From positions 310,001-374,000 of the forward strand of contig NZ_JACHJP010000002.1 in the NCBI RefSeq assembly GCF_014203715.1: DNA of 64,000 nt, read 5' to 3'. The stretch comes from Streptosporangium saharense. Lineage in GTDB: Bacteria > Actinomycetota > Actinomycetes > Streptosporangiales > Streptosporangiaceae. The notes below the pieces were generated by a model. That model searched no databases, had not been told where the DNA came from, and saw nothing but the letters and a program-made list of their open reading frames with translations. Shown here piece after piece: positions 1-8,043 of this stretch. Numbering within the stretch: the first letter of the stretch is position 1; each line of letters opens with the position of its first letter. The translations under genes and the position numbers were made by a program.

Positions 1-101
1 AACCAGGAGTCGATCCCGGGGCCGGTGGCGATGGCCTGCCAGACCTCCTCGGGGGTCGCCGCGAGCTCGATCTCCTTGCGCACCTCGAACTCGTGGCCCA
101 T
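1..101 (-). CDS. SRPBCC (START/AHSA1-like) domain protein, 3' part cut by window edge
   Basis: Only the first 33 or so residues lie in the window. They read MGHEFEVRKEIELAATPEEV and then WQAIATGPGIDSW, the usual N-terminus of SRPBCC/AHSA1-like small-molecule binding proteins (charged first strand, then A-T-P-E-x-V-W-x-A-I). The ATG lies one base after the stop of the ArsR-type regulator, so the two form an operon. ArsR-SRPBCC pairs are common in actinobacteria. The ligand cannot be inferred. Confidence 0.75.
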   Translation of the reverse strand, partial: MGHEFEVRKEIELAATPEEVWQAIATGPGIDSW

Positions 102-102
102 C

Positions 103-717
103 TCAGGTTTCCTTCCCGCCGGGCGCCGCCGAGGCCCGGGAGTCGAGGCTGGGGTGGACGGCGACGATGAGACGGTGGTCACGGCCGCCGGGGGCGCTCT
201 CGTCGTGGTATTTGCCGACGAGCGCGCCGACGGCGGCGGCCAGCTCCTCGGTGAAGGCGGCACGCTGGGCCGCCGAGGCGAACCGGACGTGACCGTCGAT
301 GGTCAGGGTCGCCAGGCGCCTGCGGGCCTGGGCCGCGCCGCCGATCAGCTCGCCGACCTCACGGACCAGGCGGGCGGCCACGGCCAGCAGCCAGCGGGCC
401 GACAACGCGTCGGGGGAGCGGTCGGGGTCGGGCTGGACCGCGGCCAGCGCCAGGGGGGAGATGACGTAGGAGGCCGCGGTCGCCCGCATCACCCGCTCGG
501 TCATGTTGCCCTTGCGGCGCTCCTCGACCAGCTCGATCAGCCCGTGCCGTTCCAGGGCCCGCAGATGATAGTTGACCTTCTGCCGGGGCAGACCGAGCCG
601 GGCGGCCAGCATCGTGGCCGAGGCGGGCTCGGACAGCTCCGCGAGCAGGCGCGCCCGCACCGGGTCAAGGGACGCCTCGGCCGCGGCCGCATCCTCGATC
701 ACCGCCACTTCCAGCAT
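103..717 (-). CDS. ArsR-family winged-helix transcriptional regulator
   Basis: 204 aa. Residues 17-75 form an ArsR-type winged helix (DPVRARLLAELSEPASAT, then a recognition helix LPRQKVNYHLRALERHGLIE and a wing). The C-terminal part, about 80-200, is helical and matches the effector half of helix-turn-helix proteins encoded next to SRPBCC genes. No metal-binding cysteine pair is present, so it is not a metal sensor of the classical ArsR type. It is followed after one base by the SRPBCC gene, which it probably co-regulates together with itself. The promoter must lie in or near the 3' end of the upstream hydrolase gene, because only 31 bp separate the two. Confidence 0.8.
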   Translation of the reverse strand: MLEVAVIEDAAAAEASLDPVRARLLAELSEPASATMLAARLGLPRQKVNYHLRALERHGLIELVEERRKGNMTERVMRATAASYVISPLALAAVQPDPDRSPDALSARWLLAVAARLVREVGELIGGAAQARRRLATLTIDGHVRFASAAQRAAFTEELAAAVGALVGKYHDESAPGGRDHRLIVAVHPSLDSRASAAPGGKET

Positions 718-734
718 GCCCCAACCCTCTCACC

Positions 735-752
735 GACAATATTTACCGTCAA
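735..752 (-). promoter_or_regulatory. candidate operator/promoter of the ArsR-SRPBCC operon
   Basis: An AT-rich imperfect palindrome, GACAATATTTACCGTC, stands 18 bp upstream of the ArsR ATG and overlaps the hydrolase stop codon. Read on the minus strand it carries a -35-like TTGACG. No convincing -10 box follows, so the site is as likely to be an operator as a promoter core. Confidence 0.35.
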
Positions 753-2116
753 AGCGTCGGGCATCCCTGCCAGCCGCCCTCGTCGACCCCGCCGGGCACA
801 TCGGCGGCCGGGTCGTAGGGGGTGCGGGTGAAGACGAAGGTGTTGAGGTCCAGGTGACTGACCGACCCGTCGGCCCGGCGCACCACGCTGAGCCGCTCCC
901 CGGCGTAGTAGCCGTCCAGGCCGAGCCAGGTCCCGTCGTCCTGGGCGACGAACCGCGAGGCGCGCCCCGCCGTACCGATCGGCGCCAGCGACAGGCCCCG
1001 CTCCGGCAGCAGCCGCAGCGCGTAAGCGCTCGGCCCCCAGTACCACGGCCCGGTCAGCTCCAGCAGGCCCGCCTCCGCCGCCACCGGCCGCCACTCGGCG
1101 GGCAGGCGCGGCTCGTGCTGGTCCACGATGGTGAGAATCTCGGTCAGGAGCGTACGGCTGACGCCCGAGGTCGTGTTGGTCAGGAACAGCACCCCGGTCG
1201 CGTCCGCCGGGTCGGCCCACACCGTGGCCAGGAAACCCGGCATGGAACCGGTGTGCCCGGCCAGGCGGCGCCCGCCCGCCCGGGCCAGCTGCAGACCGAG
1301 GCCGAACCCGCCGGTCCAGAAGTCGCCGTCGTCGACGGTCGCGGGCTCACGCATCTCGGCGACGGTCGCCGGAGCCAGGACGCCCCCGGTGTCACCGGCG
1401 ACGAACGCCGCCCACCGGGCCAGATCGTCCACGGTCGACCAGAACTGCCCCGCGGGGGCCAGGGCGACGGCGTCGTGCTCGGGCTCGGGCAGCAGCACGT
1501 CGGCCCACGGGTGGACGGCGTAGCCATTGGCGTGCGGGGCGCTCGGCCGGGTCGTGGTACGGCCCATGCCCAGCGGCTCCAGCACCTCGGCGCGCACCGC
1601 CTGCGCCCAGCTCACCCCGCGCTGCCTGGCGACCAGCTCACCCAGCAGGGCGAAACCGAGGTTGGAGTAGTGGAAGCGGCGCCCGGGCCGGTGGCGGGGC
1701 GTCTCGGGGCCGAGCTTGGCGAGGAGCTCCTCGACGGGCATGCCCGGGGTGCGCTCCCACCACTGTCCCGGAGGCTCCGCGGTCAGCCCCGCGGTGTGGG
1801 AGAGCAGCTGGGCGACGGTCACCTCCCCGACGGGGGTGCCGGGGACGTGCTTGCCGATCGGGTCGAGCAGGTCGAGACGGCCCTCGTCACGCAGCCGCAT
1901 GACCACGACGGCCACCATGCTCTTGGTGATCGAGCCGATCCGGTACTGGGTGTCGCGGGTCGGGGCCGCCTCACCGACCAGGCCGCGCGAGCCGAACCAC
2001 GCCAGGTCCCCGTCGCGCACCACGGCCACCGCCAGGGAAGGCAGCCGCGACTCGGCCTGCTCGACCGCGATCCTGCGCAGCAGCGCGCGAGCCGTACTCT
2101 CCAGAACCGGCGACAT
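749..2116 (-). CDS. serine hydrolase, class C beta-lactamase / DD-peptidase fold
   Basis: 455 aa. The penicillin-binding-protein signatures are present in order: SITK (Ser62-Lys65), Tyr150-Ser-Asn152 in HYSNLGF, and His288-Thr-Gly290 in GHTGSMPG. This supports an active-site serine acting on beta-lactam, D-Ala or ester substrates. No signal peptide is visible, so it is probably cytoplasmic and more likely an esterase/peptidase-type member than a secreted resistance enzyme. After about residue 330 an additional C-terminal domain of the kind often fused to these hydrolases follows. ATG at 2116 has GGGAGGG upstream. Confidence 0.85.
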   Translation of the reverse strand: MSPVLESTARALLRRIAVEQAESRLPSLAVAVVRDGDLAWFGSRGLVGEAAPTRDTQYRIGSITKSMVAVVVMRLRDEGRLDLLDPIGKHVPGTPVGEVTVAQLLSHTAGLTAEPPGQWWERTPGMPVEELLAKLGPETPRHRPGRRFHYSNLGFALLGELVARQRGVSWAQAVRAEVLEPLGMGRTTTRPSAPHANGYAVHPWADVLLPEPEHDAVALAPAGQFWSTVDDLARWAAFVAGDTGGVLAPATVAEMREPATVDDGDFWTGGFGLGLQLARAGGRRLAGHTGSMPGFLATVWADPADATGVLFLTNTTSGVSRTLLTEILTIVDQHEPRLPAEWRPVAAEAGLLELTGPWYWGPSAYALRLLPERGLSLAPIGTAGRASRFVAQDDGTWLGLDGYYAGERLSVVRRADGSVSHLDLNTFVFTRTPYDPAADVPGGVDEGGWQGCPTL

Positions 2117-2232
2117 CAGACTGATCCCTCCCCGACACGACGTGTGTGCTCAGGCTAGTGCCGCGGGCCCTCCGTCAGCACCCGCGTATACGGCACCCCC
2201 GAAGGCCCCCTCCCCATCCCTTGATCACAATA

Positions 2233-2247
2233 AGTCATGATATGACT
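2233..2247. promoter_or_regulatory. perfect palindrome in divergent intergenic region
   Basis: AGTCAT-GAT-ATGACT lies in an unusually AT-rich stretch (about 2,222-2,270) between the leftward serine hydrolase and the rightward DUF5996 gene. Position and symmetry fit an operator for a dimeric regulator. No adjacent regulator gene is obvious. Confidence 0.4.
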
Positions 2248-2317
2248 ACTTTTAGTGTGATGGCTGAGAGGGATGCCGTCCCGGCCCCCGGGCTGGAACG
2301 GCACCGAGGGGGCAGCG

Positions 2318-3259
2318 ATGGACACGTTGGAGTGGTTTCCCGCCATGCCGCTTGAGGAGTGGGAGGGCACCAAGGAGACCGTGCACCGATTCACCCAGAT
2401 CGTCGGCAAGGTACGGCTCGCCGAAAGCACCCGCCGCAACCACTGGTGGAACGTGCCCTTCCACCTGACCGGACGGGGCATCACCACCCGCCCCTCCGGA
2501 GGCTTCGGCGGCGCGCCGATCTTCACGATCGACTTCGACTTCGTCGGCCACACCCTGGCCGTCAACCGGCTGGACGGACGCGGCGTCACCTTCAGCCTCA
2601 TCGGCCACTCGGTCGCCTCCTTCTACCGCACCCTGTTCGAGGTGCTGGAGGACCTCGACATCAGCGCGCGGATCGAGGCCGAACCGTTCGGCCTCACCGA
2701 CAGCACACCCTTCGCCCAGGACGCCAAGCACGCCGACTACGACCCGGCGCTGGTCAACCGCTACTGGCGCATCCTGAGCCAGGTCAACCTGGTCCTCGAC
2801 CGCTTCGCGGCGGGCTTCTGCGGCAAGGTCAGCCCGGTCCACCACTTCTGGCACACCTTCGACATCGCCGTGACCCGCTTCTCAGGGCGCCCGGCACCCG
2901 CCCAGCCCCAGGCCGACCCCGTCACCAGGGAGGCCTACTCCCGCGAGGTGATCAGCAGCGGCTTCTGGTTCGGCGACGAGGCCATGCCCTGGCCCGCCTT
3001 CTACTCCTACACCGCCCCCGAACCCGAAGGCCTGGCCGAGGAACCGCTACGGCCCGACCAGGCCGCCTGGCTGCCGCAACGGGGCAGCCACCTGGCGGTC
3101 CTGCGCTACGACGACGCCCGCGCCCACGACGACCCGGTGGCCACCGTGCTCGACTTCCTCGACAGCGCCTACCAGGCGGGCGCCCGCCGCGCGCACTGGG
3201 AACAGGCACTGCTCGTCAGCCCACCCGGCGTCACCGACGCGCAGCTGGAGGACAAGTGA
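2318..3259 (+). CDS. DUF5996 family protein
   Basis: 313 aa from the ATG at 2318, giving the N-terminus MDTLEWFPAMPLEEWEGTKE. The text matches the actinobacterial and proteobacterial DUF5996 family: an RNHWWNVPFHLTGRG segment near residue 42 and a histidine-rich centre (SPVHHFWHTFDIAVTRFSG), then PYSRE/GFWFGD-type motifs. No catalytic function is established for the family. The stop overlaps the GTG of the next gene (GTGA), so the two are translationally coupled. Confidence 0.8.
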   Translation: MDTLEWFPAMPLEEWEGTKETVHRFTQIVGKVRLAESTRRNHWWNVPFHLTGRGITTRPSGGFGGAPIFTIDFDFVGHTLAVNRLDGRGVTFSLIGHSVASFYRTLFEVLEDLDISARIEAEPFGLTDSTPFAQDAKHADYDPALVNRYWRILSQVNLVLDRFAAGFCGKVSPVHHFWHTFDIAVTRFSGRPAPAQPQADPVTREAYSREVISSGFWFGDEAMPWPAFYSYTAPEPEGLAEEPLRPDQAAWLPQRGSHLAVLRYDDARAHDDPVATVLDFLDSAYQAGARRAHWEQALLVSPPGVTDAQLEDK

Positions 3260-3909
3260 GACGGCCCGCCGCCTGGATCGCCGCCTGCGGCCTGGCCTGC
3301 ACCGTCGCCGCGTCCCCCAGCCCGGCGGTCCCCAGCGCGCCCCCCACGACCCAGAGCCCCACCCCGGGGGCCGTCCCGCAGGGCTTCAAACGGATCGGCG
3401 GACCCGCCAACGGCCTCACCGTCGCCATCCCACAGGACTGGGTCGCCCTCGACCTGTCCAAGGGCGACCTCGACAAGAGCCTGAAAGACATCGGCCTGTC
3501 CGGCGACGCCCTGGAACAGGCCAAACGGAGCCTGCGCCCACTGGCGGCCAACAAGGCCGTCTGGGCCTCCGACCGCACCTCCGCCGCGACCTCCCCCAAC
3601 CGCTTCGCCACCAACCTCAACGCCTTCTGCCAGGAAAGCCCGGACATCCCCGCCGAGCAGGTCATCGCCGACGTCAGAAAACAACTCGGACAGCTCGGCG
3701 CCACGATCTCCCAGACGGGCGAGGTCACGATCGACAGCGGCACGGCCGTGCGGGTCGTCTACCGGCTGCCCTCCCGCGGCATCGACATCCGGGGCACCCA
3801 GTACTACACCCACGCCTCGGGCAGAACCTGCATCCTGACCCTCAGCACCGACAAGGACGGCCTGCAACCCCTCTTCGACCAGATCGGCAGAACCCTCAGA
3901 CCACAGTGA
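3256..3909 (+). CDS. small exported protein, possibly a lipoprotein
   Basis: 217 aa from a GTG that overlaps the DUF5996 stop. The N-terminus MRRPAAWIAACGLACTVAAS has two arginines followed by a short hydrophobic run and cysteines at 11 and 15. It then enters a Pro/Ser/Thr-rich linker typical of exported actinobacterial proteins. IAAC partly fits a lipobox, but the hydrophobic core before it is short, so lipidation is uncertain. Residues about 45-217 form a globular domain (GGPANGLTVAIPQDWVALDL onward) that I do not recognise. Confidence 0.65.
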   Translation: MRRPAAWIAACGLACTVAASPSPAVPSAPPTTQSPTPGAVPQGFKRIGGPANGLTVAIPQDWVALDLSKGDLDKSLKDIGLSGDALEQAKRSLRPLAANKAVWASDRTSAATSPNRFATNLNAFCQESPDIPAEQVIADVRKQLGQLGATISQTGEVTIDSGTAVRVVYRLPSRGIDIRGTQYYTHASGRTCILTLSTDKDGLQPLFDQIGRTLRPQ

Positions 3910-4264
3910 CGGTCCCGCGAATCGCTGACCAACCGGGTTCGCTCCTGTGCTGGGGGCCACGTTCGGCAGGGAGGTCACCGGTGGCGCGCGAGGACGGTTC
4001 CACGACCCTCGGTACAACCCCGTCGGAGTCTTCGAACGCACTCCTTGAACCAAACCCTCGACGTGTCTGGCAGGACAATCGCCCTGTCGGTCGAGAGACG
4101 CAGGCGGCCGCTCCTGGAGGTCGTCGAGCGGATCGAATCGTCCACGAACCGCCACACGAACGCGGACAGGCCGAGCACGCTCTTCGATCACGCACATCTG
4201 AAGCTGCAGGCGAAAAGGTCGGCAAGGCAAAATGCCCACACCCCAAGGGAACGAGGAAACCCTC
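3910..4264. other. gene-poor interval between host operon and HU-like gene
   Basis: No reading frame here shows coding character or a credible ribosome site until GAGGAAACCCTC just before 4265. This is a plausible zone for the left end of the accessory region, but I found no repeat here that matches the DNA right of the prophage (46.1-46.7 kb) by eye. Confidence 0.4.
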
Positions 4265-4570
4265 ATGAACAAGCGTGGACTCATCAGGGCGGTGGCCGAC
4301 GACACACATTGGACTCACGCAGAGGCGGCCGACGCCGTCAAAGCCGTCCTGACCGCCGTCGAAAACGCCGTTGGCAGAGGCGACAAGGTCTCCATCACGG
4401 GCTTCGGCTCATTCGAGAGGGTTCACAGGCCCTCTCGAACGGCGAGGAACCCTTCTACCGGCGCAGAGGTCAGAGTCGAGGAGAGCTGGGTCCCCAAGTT
4501 TCGTCCCGGCTCACGGTTCAAGGAAGTCGTCGATGTCGGCGGCCGGACGGCCGCCGAGACGATCTCGTGA
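4265..4570 (+). CDS. HU/IHF-family DNA-bending protein
   Basis: 101 aa. The fold signature is clear: helical N-terminus MNKRGLIRAVADD, then VSITGFGSFE, a beta-arm segment RTARNPSTGAEV, and the closing VPKFRPGSRFKEVV. Canonical HU is about 90-95 aa without the lysine-rich actinobacterial tail, and this copy also lacks that tail. It differs from a standard HU in the dimer helix (DDTHWTHAEAADAVKAV) and in the arm, where GR before NP is replaced by AR. A second, specialised HU in an accessory region is likely. GAGGAAACCCTC precedes the ATG. Confidence 0.8.
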   Translation: MNKRGLIRAVADDTHWTHAEAADAVKAVLTAVENAVGRGDKVSITGFGSFERVHRPSRTARNPSTGAEVRVEESWVPKFRPGSRFKEVVDVGGRTAAETIS

Positions 4571-4600
4571 GCGCACGCCTGATGGAAGGGGTCGTGCGGT

Positions 4601-5194
4601 TCATTCCACCGGGCGCTTGGTCTCACCGGGCACGAACTCGTGTGTGTACCCGGAAGCCGCGTCGAGGGGAATGCCGAGCCGCATGAAGTGGGCGTTGAGC
4701 GCGACTCCGACCATGTCCTGCGGTCCCATGACGAGGTACTCGCAGGCGTAGGTGAGGCGGGCGTCGGTAAGCGGCAGGAGGCGTATGCCTATGGGAACGA
4801 GGTCGAGGTAGGCGTGGCCCTTGCTTCGCTTCTTGGGGGTGCGTTCCCGAACAGGGCGCTCATCCGTGACGGGTGGAACGGCGGGGATGCCGAGAGCCTC
4901 GAAGTAGGCATTGAGGGCGATTTCAATGACATGCTGAGGGCCGCCGCCGGTCTTCTCGCAGGCGTAGGTGAGGCGAGCGTTGAGTTGCTGGTCTATGCGT
5001 ACGGCGAAGCGGATGCGGTCGGTGGGCTTCTTGGTCCGTTTCCTCGGCGGGGTGGGCGGCTGACCGTCTCCGCTCGCTCTGGTCGGCGTTTCGGCTTGCC
5101 GTCGGCTGGCGGAGGATGCGGCGTGTCCCGGCTCGGCGAAGGGCGATGGCGAGGCGCTGCCGGGCGCCTGGCGCTCCTGGTCGTCCCTGGTCAT
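4601..5194 (-). CDS. protein with duplicated probable ribbon-helix-helix segment
   Basis: 197 aa from the ATG at 5194 (GGAG 12 bases upstream). Residues 1-55 are polar, Ser/Pro/Arg-rich and probably disordered. Two homologous segments follow. Copy one reads QLNARLTYACEKTGGGPQHV and continues IEIALNAYFEALGIP. Copy two reads PLTDARLTYACEYLVMGPQD and continues MVGVALNAHFMRLGIP. Each begins near a beta-like stretch (RIRFAVRI; YLDLVPIGIRLL), as in ribbon-helix-helix (Arc/MetJ) DNA-binding folds. A basic linker (RERTPKKRSKG) joins them. A single chain with two RHH units could act as an intramolecular dimer. The gene converges on the HU-like gene. Confidence 0.55.
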   Translation of the reverse strand: MTRDDQERQAPGSASPSPFAEPGHAASSASRRQAETPTRASGDGQPPTPPRKRTKKPTDRIRFAVRIDQQLNARLTYACEKTGGGPQHVIEIALNAYFEALGIPAVPPVTDERPVRERTPKKRSKGHAYLDLVPIGIRLLPLTDARLTYACEYLVMGPQDMVGVALNAHFMRLGIPLDAASGYTHEFVPGETKRPVE

Positions 5195-5541
5195 GGGAAT
5201 GACGATCTCCGTTGTGTTGAGGCCATGCCGTCCGAGCAATCCCACGTCTCCGGTTTTCCCGCAAACTACGGTGTTCACGACTGCTGCGCAAGAGTGCTTG
5301 CGTGATGGGCGTCCAAGGGGCGAGAAAACGTCCATGTGGTCCGTCGATGTTCGCCGACCATCCAGTCTCGAAGGAACCGGGAGTATGCCATCTGGTTCGT
5401 GAATCGAGCCGTGTCGGCCGTCGATCGTGGAGGATCGCGGCGCTCCTGCATTCGGTGACGGCGCTGGGCCGATGAGCTGTCAGAATTAGGCGCTATTCCG
5501 CAAGCGCTACCGCTAGTAGAACAGTGCGACGGAGGTCCCTC
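5195..5541. other. divergent intergenic region
   Basis: 347 bp between the RHH-like gene (leftward) and the zinc-ribbon gene (rightward), expected to hold both promoters. I see a weak inverted repeat GGCGCT/AGCGCT around 5,490-5,513 and no other convincing structure or gene. Confidence 0.35.
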
Positions 5542-6222
5542 TTGAGTGAGAGTGCCCTGTGTGTCGGCCCACGCTGTGGCGACGGCCCGCGGCAAGCCGT
5601 AACCGGACAACTGATCTGCCGGAACTGCTCCAGCAGATTACGGCGTGATCTTGGCGCGGCGGCGACGCTCATGCGGTGGCTGGGTGAACATGTGCTCCCG
5701 GGCGTAACCGGTGGCGAAAAGGTGTCCGGGGGCCGGGCGGACGCCCCGGTTCCGGTGCGGCTGGACATCCTGTGCATGATCAACGAAGGGGCGATCCCGT
5801 TTCGAGGGGACGACGAGGACCAGGTAGGGCCGCCGTCCATCCCCTCCACCCTCAAAAGCTGGGCATGGTTGGTGTGCGAGCAGCGAGGTCTGATATGTCC
5901 CACTACGGCCGACGTTCCCGCATTGGCGGCCTTTCTCACCCGGCACAGCGCGTGGGCTGCCGGACAGGAGTGGATCCCCGACATGATCGAGGAGGTGGGA
6001 GCACTGCGACGAGCCGCTCACGGGCTGGCGCCGTGGACCGTCCACGTGCAGCAATTGATCGGGCCCTGCCCCTCATGCGAGCTTCGAGCGCTGATCCGTA
6101 CGGCGGGAGAGGATTGGATCGAGTGCGACACCGACCTCGGCGGCTGTGGCGATCTGTGGTCTGCAGCGGAGTACGAGGCCCATACGAAAGAGATTCTCAG
6201 CGGCCAGGGGATGTCATCATGA
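5542..6222 (+). CDS. double zinc-ribbon protein of phage/ICE type
   Basis: 226 aa from a TTG start (GGAGG six bases upstream decides it over a GTG at 5524 that has no ribosome site). Two metal-binding clusters are visible: Cys7, Cys12, Cys26 and Cys29 at the N-terminus (ALCVGPRC and LICRNC), and C-P-S-C with a later C-D and G-C-G-D near residues 175-205. The middle carries PPSIPSTLKSWAWLVCEQRG, typical of hypothetical proteins in actinophages and integrative elements. Function unknown; DNA or protein binding is likely from the zinc ribbons. Its stop overlaps the ATG of a weak ORF (ATGA). Confidence 0.7.
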   Translation: MSESALCVGPRCGDGPRQAVTGQLICRNCSSRLRRDLGAAATLMRWLGEHVLPGVTGGEKVSGGRADAPVPVRLDILCMINEGAIPFRGDDEDQVGPPSIPSTLKSWAWLVCEQRGLICPTTADVPALAAFLTRHSAWAAGQEWIPDMIEEVGALRRAAHGLAPWTVHVQQLIGPCPSCELRALIRTAGEDWIECDTDLGGCGDLWSAAEYEAHTKEILSGQGMSS

Positions 6223-6446
6223 CCGTTGATGGATCCGCCGCCGGGCGAGCCGCCGATCAAGCGCTAGAGCGTCGTCGCCGTGACCAAAGCCGCCGGCCCG
6301 AGAGGGAAAAAGTTGCGGGTCCACGAGATTCGGCCGATTGTCGATACGGTCCGCAACAGCTAGATTCAGCTCTCGCACGGGTGTTGAGTGTCATCACACC
6401 CGTTTCGAGCCCCCGGTGTCGCACAGCGCCCGGGGGCTCGTCATGA
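6219..6446 (+). CDS. doubtful small ORF overlapping the zinc-ribbon gene
   Basis: 75 codons beginning MTVDGSAAGRAADQALERRR at an ATGA overlap with the previous stop, the usual sign of coupling. Against it, the last third runs through two perfect hairpins and the protein is low-complexity and Arg-rich. In partners of the previous family a short wHTH protein is often found at this place, so this may be its degraded remnant: another frame at 6,279-6,362 reads VTKAAGPRGKKLRVHEIRPI before stopping. Confidence 0.3.
   Translation: MTVDGSAAGRAADQALERRRRDQSRRPEREKVAGPRDSADCRYGPQQLDSALARVLSVITPVSSPRCRTAPGGSS
6377..6440 (+). terminator. two consecutive perfect hairpins
   Basis: First hairpin: ACGGGTGT (6377-6384) with ACACCCGT (6396-6403). 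Second: CGAGCCCCCGG (6406-6416) with CCGGGGGCTCG (6430-6440), an 11-bp GC stem. No U-tract follows, as is common for actinomycete terminators. Together they probably end the zinc-ribbon transcript. Confidence 0.55.
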
Positions 6447-6689
6447 GGTCAAAGAGCGGCGCGACCGAAAGAGCTTCCAGCCCAAGGGGCCCGCCGGGCC
6501 AGGCGTCTGCCCGAAGACCGCCCCAGGCCGGGCTCAACCTCTCAAGCTGGCCCGCCCCAAGGGCGGAGAGCCTGAACTTTCATGCCTCTTGACGTGTTTG
6601 CCCCACAAAAGCGTGCCAAAGGGGGTAAATGGCTCTTCATCACGTTAACGAAAAGATCATGCTATTTTCGCGTTGGAGTCCTCACCGGC

Positions 6690-7559
6690 ATGGACAATCC
6701 CGTAATGCAGCGCATCAGCCCGCCACGCCGCCAACTTCACCTCGCCCAGATCCTTCGTGATCTCCGCAGGCAACGAGGATGGACGCTGGACGACGCTGCC
6801 CTCGGCCTGAGGTCCACGCGGCGTCCATGGAGCCGGGCCAAGCTCAGCAGGATCGAAACGGCTGAGGCCCTGCCCGCGTACGGGGACGTCGCCGATCTGC
6901 TCGACGCCTACGAAGCCGACGAGCAGATTCGCCAGATGTGCTCACAACTCGTCAGGCAGGCTCGTTCCACCCCGTGGTGGCAGCCTTTCGGCGACGTCCT
7001 GGGGGAGTATGTCGCGTTGGAGACCGAGGCGGTGAAACTGCGCTCCTGGCAGCCCTTCCTCATTCCCGGTTTGTTCCAGACCCCGGAGTACGCCAGGGCG
7101 GTCTTCACTGCAGGTCTGTCAGGGCAGGCCGAGCCGAAGATCGAACACAGGGTAAGAGCCAGGATCGCCAGGCAGAGGTTGCTGGACTGCGACAATCCGA
7201 TCCGGTTCGACGTCGTGGTTGGCGAGCAGGCCCTGCGCCGCCCCGTGTGCGGTCGGCAGGCCATGGCGGAGCAACTGGCCAGGCTGATGTTCATGCTGAC
7301 GTGGCCCCATGTGACCGTCCGCGTTCTGGAGGACCGTGTGGGCACACACCCAGGGTTCTCAGGGCCCTTCGTGCTGTTGTCACTGCCCGGAGACGAAAGG
7401 CACGTGTTCTTCGAGACGCCTCCCAACGAGATCATCACCAATGAGGTCGGCATGGTTCATGACTATGAGCGCCGATTCGACGGCCTCGCGGCGAAGGCGT
7501 TGACTCCCGAGAAGTCCGTCGATTTCATCCACCGCACCGCCCGGGAACTGGGATGCTGA
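6690..7559 (+). CDS. XRE-family regulator with DUF5753 (Scr1-type)
   Basis: 289 aa from the ATG at 6690 (GGAG 11 bases upstream). The N-terminal HTH covers about 15-75 (LAQILRDLRRQRGWTLDDAA with SRAKLSRIETAEALPAYGDV). The DUF5753 domain follows, with the family pattern WQPFLIPGLFQTPEYARAVF near 110-130 and FETPPNEIITNE near 245. Such proteins pair with a DUF397 protein and are known in actinomycetes as regulators of development and as an antitoxin-like or regulatory half of a pair. The next gene overlaps by seven bases and is that partner. Confidence 0.85.
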   Translation: MDNPVMQRISPPRRQLHLAQILRDLRRQRGWTLDDAALGLRSTRRPWSRAKLSRIETAEALPAYGDVADLLDAYEADEQIRQMCSQLVRQARSTPWWQPFGDVLGEYVALETEAVKLRSWQPFLIPGLFQTPEYARAVFTAGLSGQAEPKIEHRVRARIARQRLLDCDNPIRFDVVVGEQALRRPVCGRQAMAEQLARLMFMLTWPHVTVRVLEDRVGTHPGFSGPFVLLSLPGDERHVFFETPPNEIITNEVGMVHDYERRFDGLAAKALTPEKSVDFIHRTARELGC

Positions 7560-7759
7560 ACGAGGAATGGCACAAGAGCAGCTGGTCGGAAACAGCAGAC
7601 GGCTGCGTCAAGGTCCGGCGCAACGGCAACCGCGTCGAGGTCGGCGACACCAAGCCTGAAGGAGCCGGCGTCGTGCTGTCCTTCACGCCCTACGAGTGGT
7701 GGACCTTCCGCAACGCGGTGCTCGCCGGCGAGTTCGACTTACCGGAGTGGCGAGAGTGA
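7553..7759 (+). CDS. DUF397 domain protein
   Basis: 68 aa. The family pattern is complete: WHKSSWSETADGCVKV, then RVEVGDTK, then FTPYEWWTFRNAVLAGEFD. It starts inside the upstream regulator gene (ATGCTGA overlap), so synthesis is coupled. DUF397 proteins are small partners of XRE-DUF5753 regulators; a toxin-like role has been proposed for some pairs but cannot be read from sequence. Confidence 0.85.
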   Translation: MLNEEWHKSSWSETADGCVKVRRNGNRVEVGDTKPEGAGVVLSFTPYEWWTFRNAVLAGEFDLPEWRE

Positions 7760-7787
7760 CCGCCGCTCCTGGCAAAGGACGCGGCGG

Positions 7788-7813
7788 CCTACATCGTCTA
7801 GCGCCGATGTAGG
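7788..7813. terminator. bidirectional terminator between convergent genes
   Basis: CCTACATCG (7788-7796) pairs perfectly with CGATGTAGG (7805-7813) around an 8-nt loop that contains the stop of the leftward membrane gene. It serves the DUF397 operon from the left and the small membrane gene from the right. Confidence 0.6.
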
Positions 7814-8043
7814 GCCCGGCCGTCACGTCGCCCTTGCCGATATGCGTCGGCCGGAGACAGAGGGACGGGCCCACGCGACAGCGGAGGAAAAGCGAGTGCC
7901 CCGGCCAAGCTCAGAAGGGCGATGTAGGCGGGGGTCAGAACTGGATGCTCGTGAACATCAGGCGTGATGACGCTGATGACCAGACATGCTCCCGCGCCCA
8001 CCAGAGCAACCAGTGACGCCACTCCTTGAATTGCCCGTCTCAT
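7798..8043 (-). CDS. small two-span membrane protein
   Basis: 81 aa from the ATG at 8043, chosen because AAGAAGG stands five bases upstream; an in-frame ATG at 8076 has no ribosome site. Two hydrophobic segments are visible at about 6-27 (GVASLVALVGAGACLVISVI) and 36-55 (LTPAYIALLSLAGALAF). A short cytoplasmic-type tail follows, YRQGRRDGRALHRR. Phage and conjugative elements of actinomycetes carry many such proteins. No function recognised. Confidence 0.6.
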   Translation of the reverse strand: MRRAIQGVASLVALVGAGACLVISVITPDVHEHPVLTPAYIALLSLAGALAFPPLSRGPVPLSPADAYRQGRRDGRALHRR

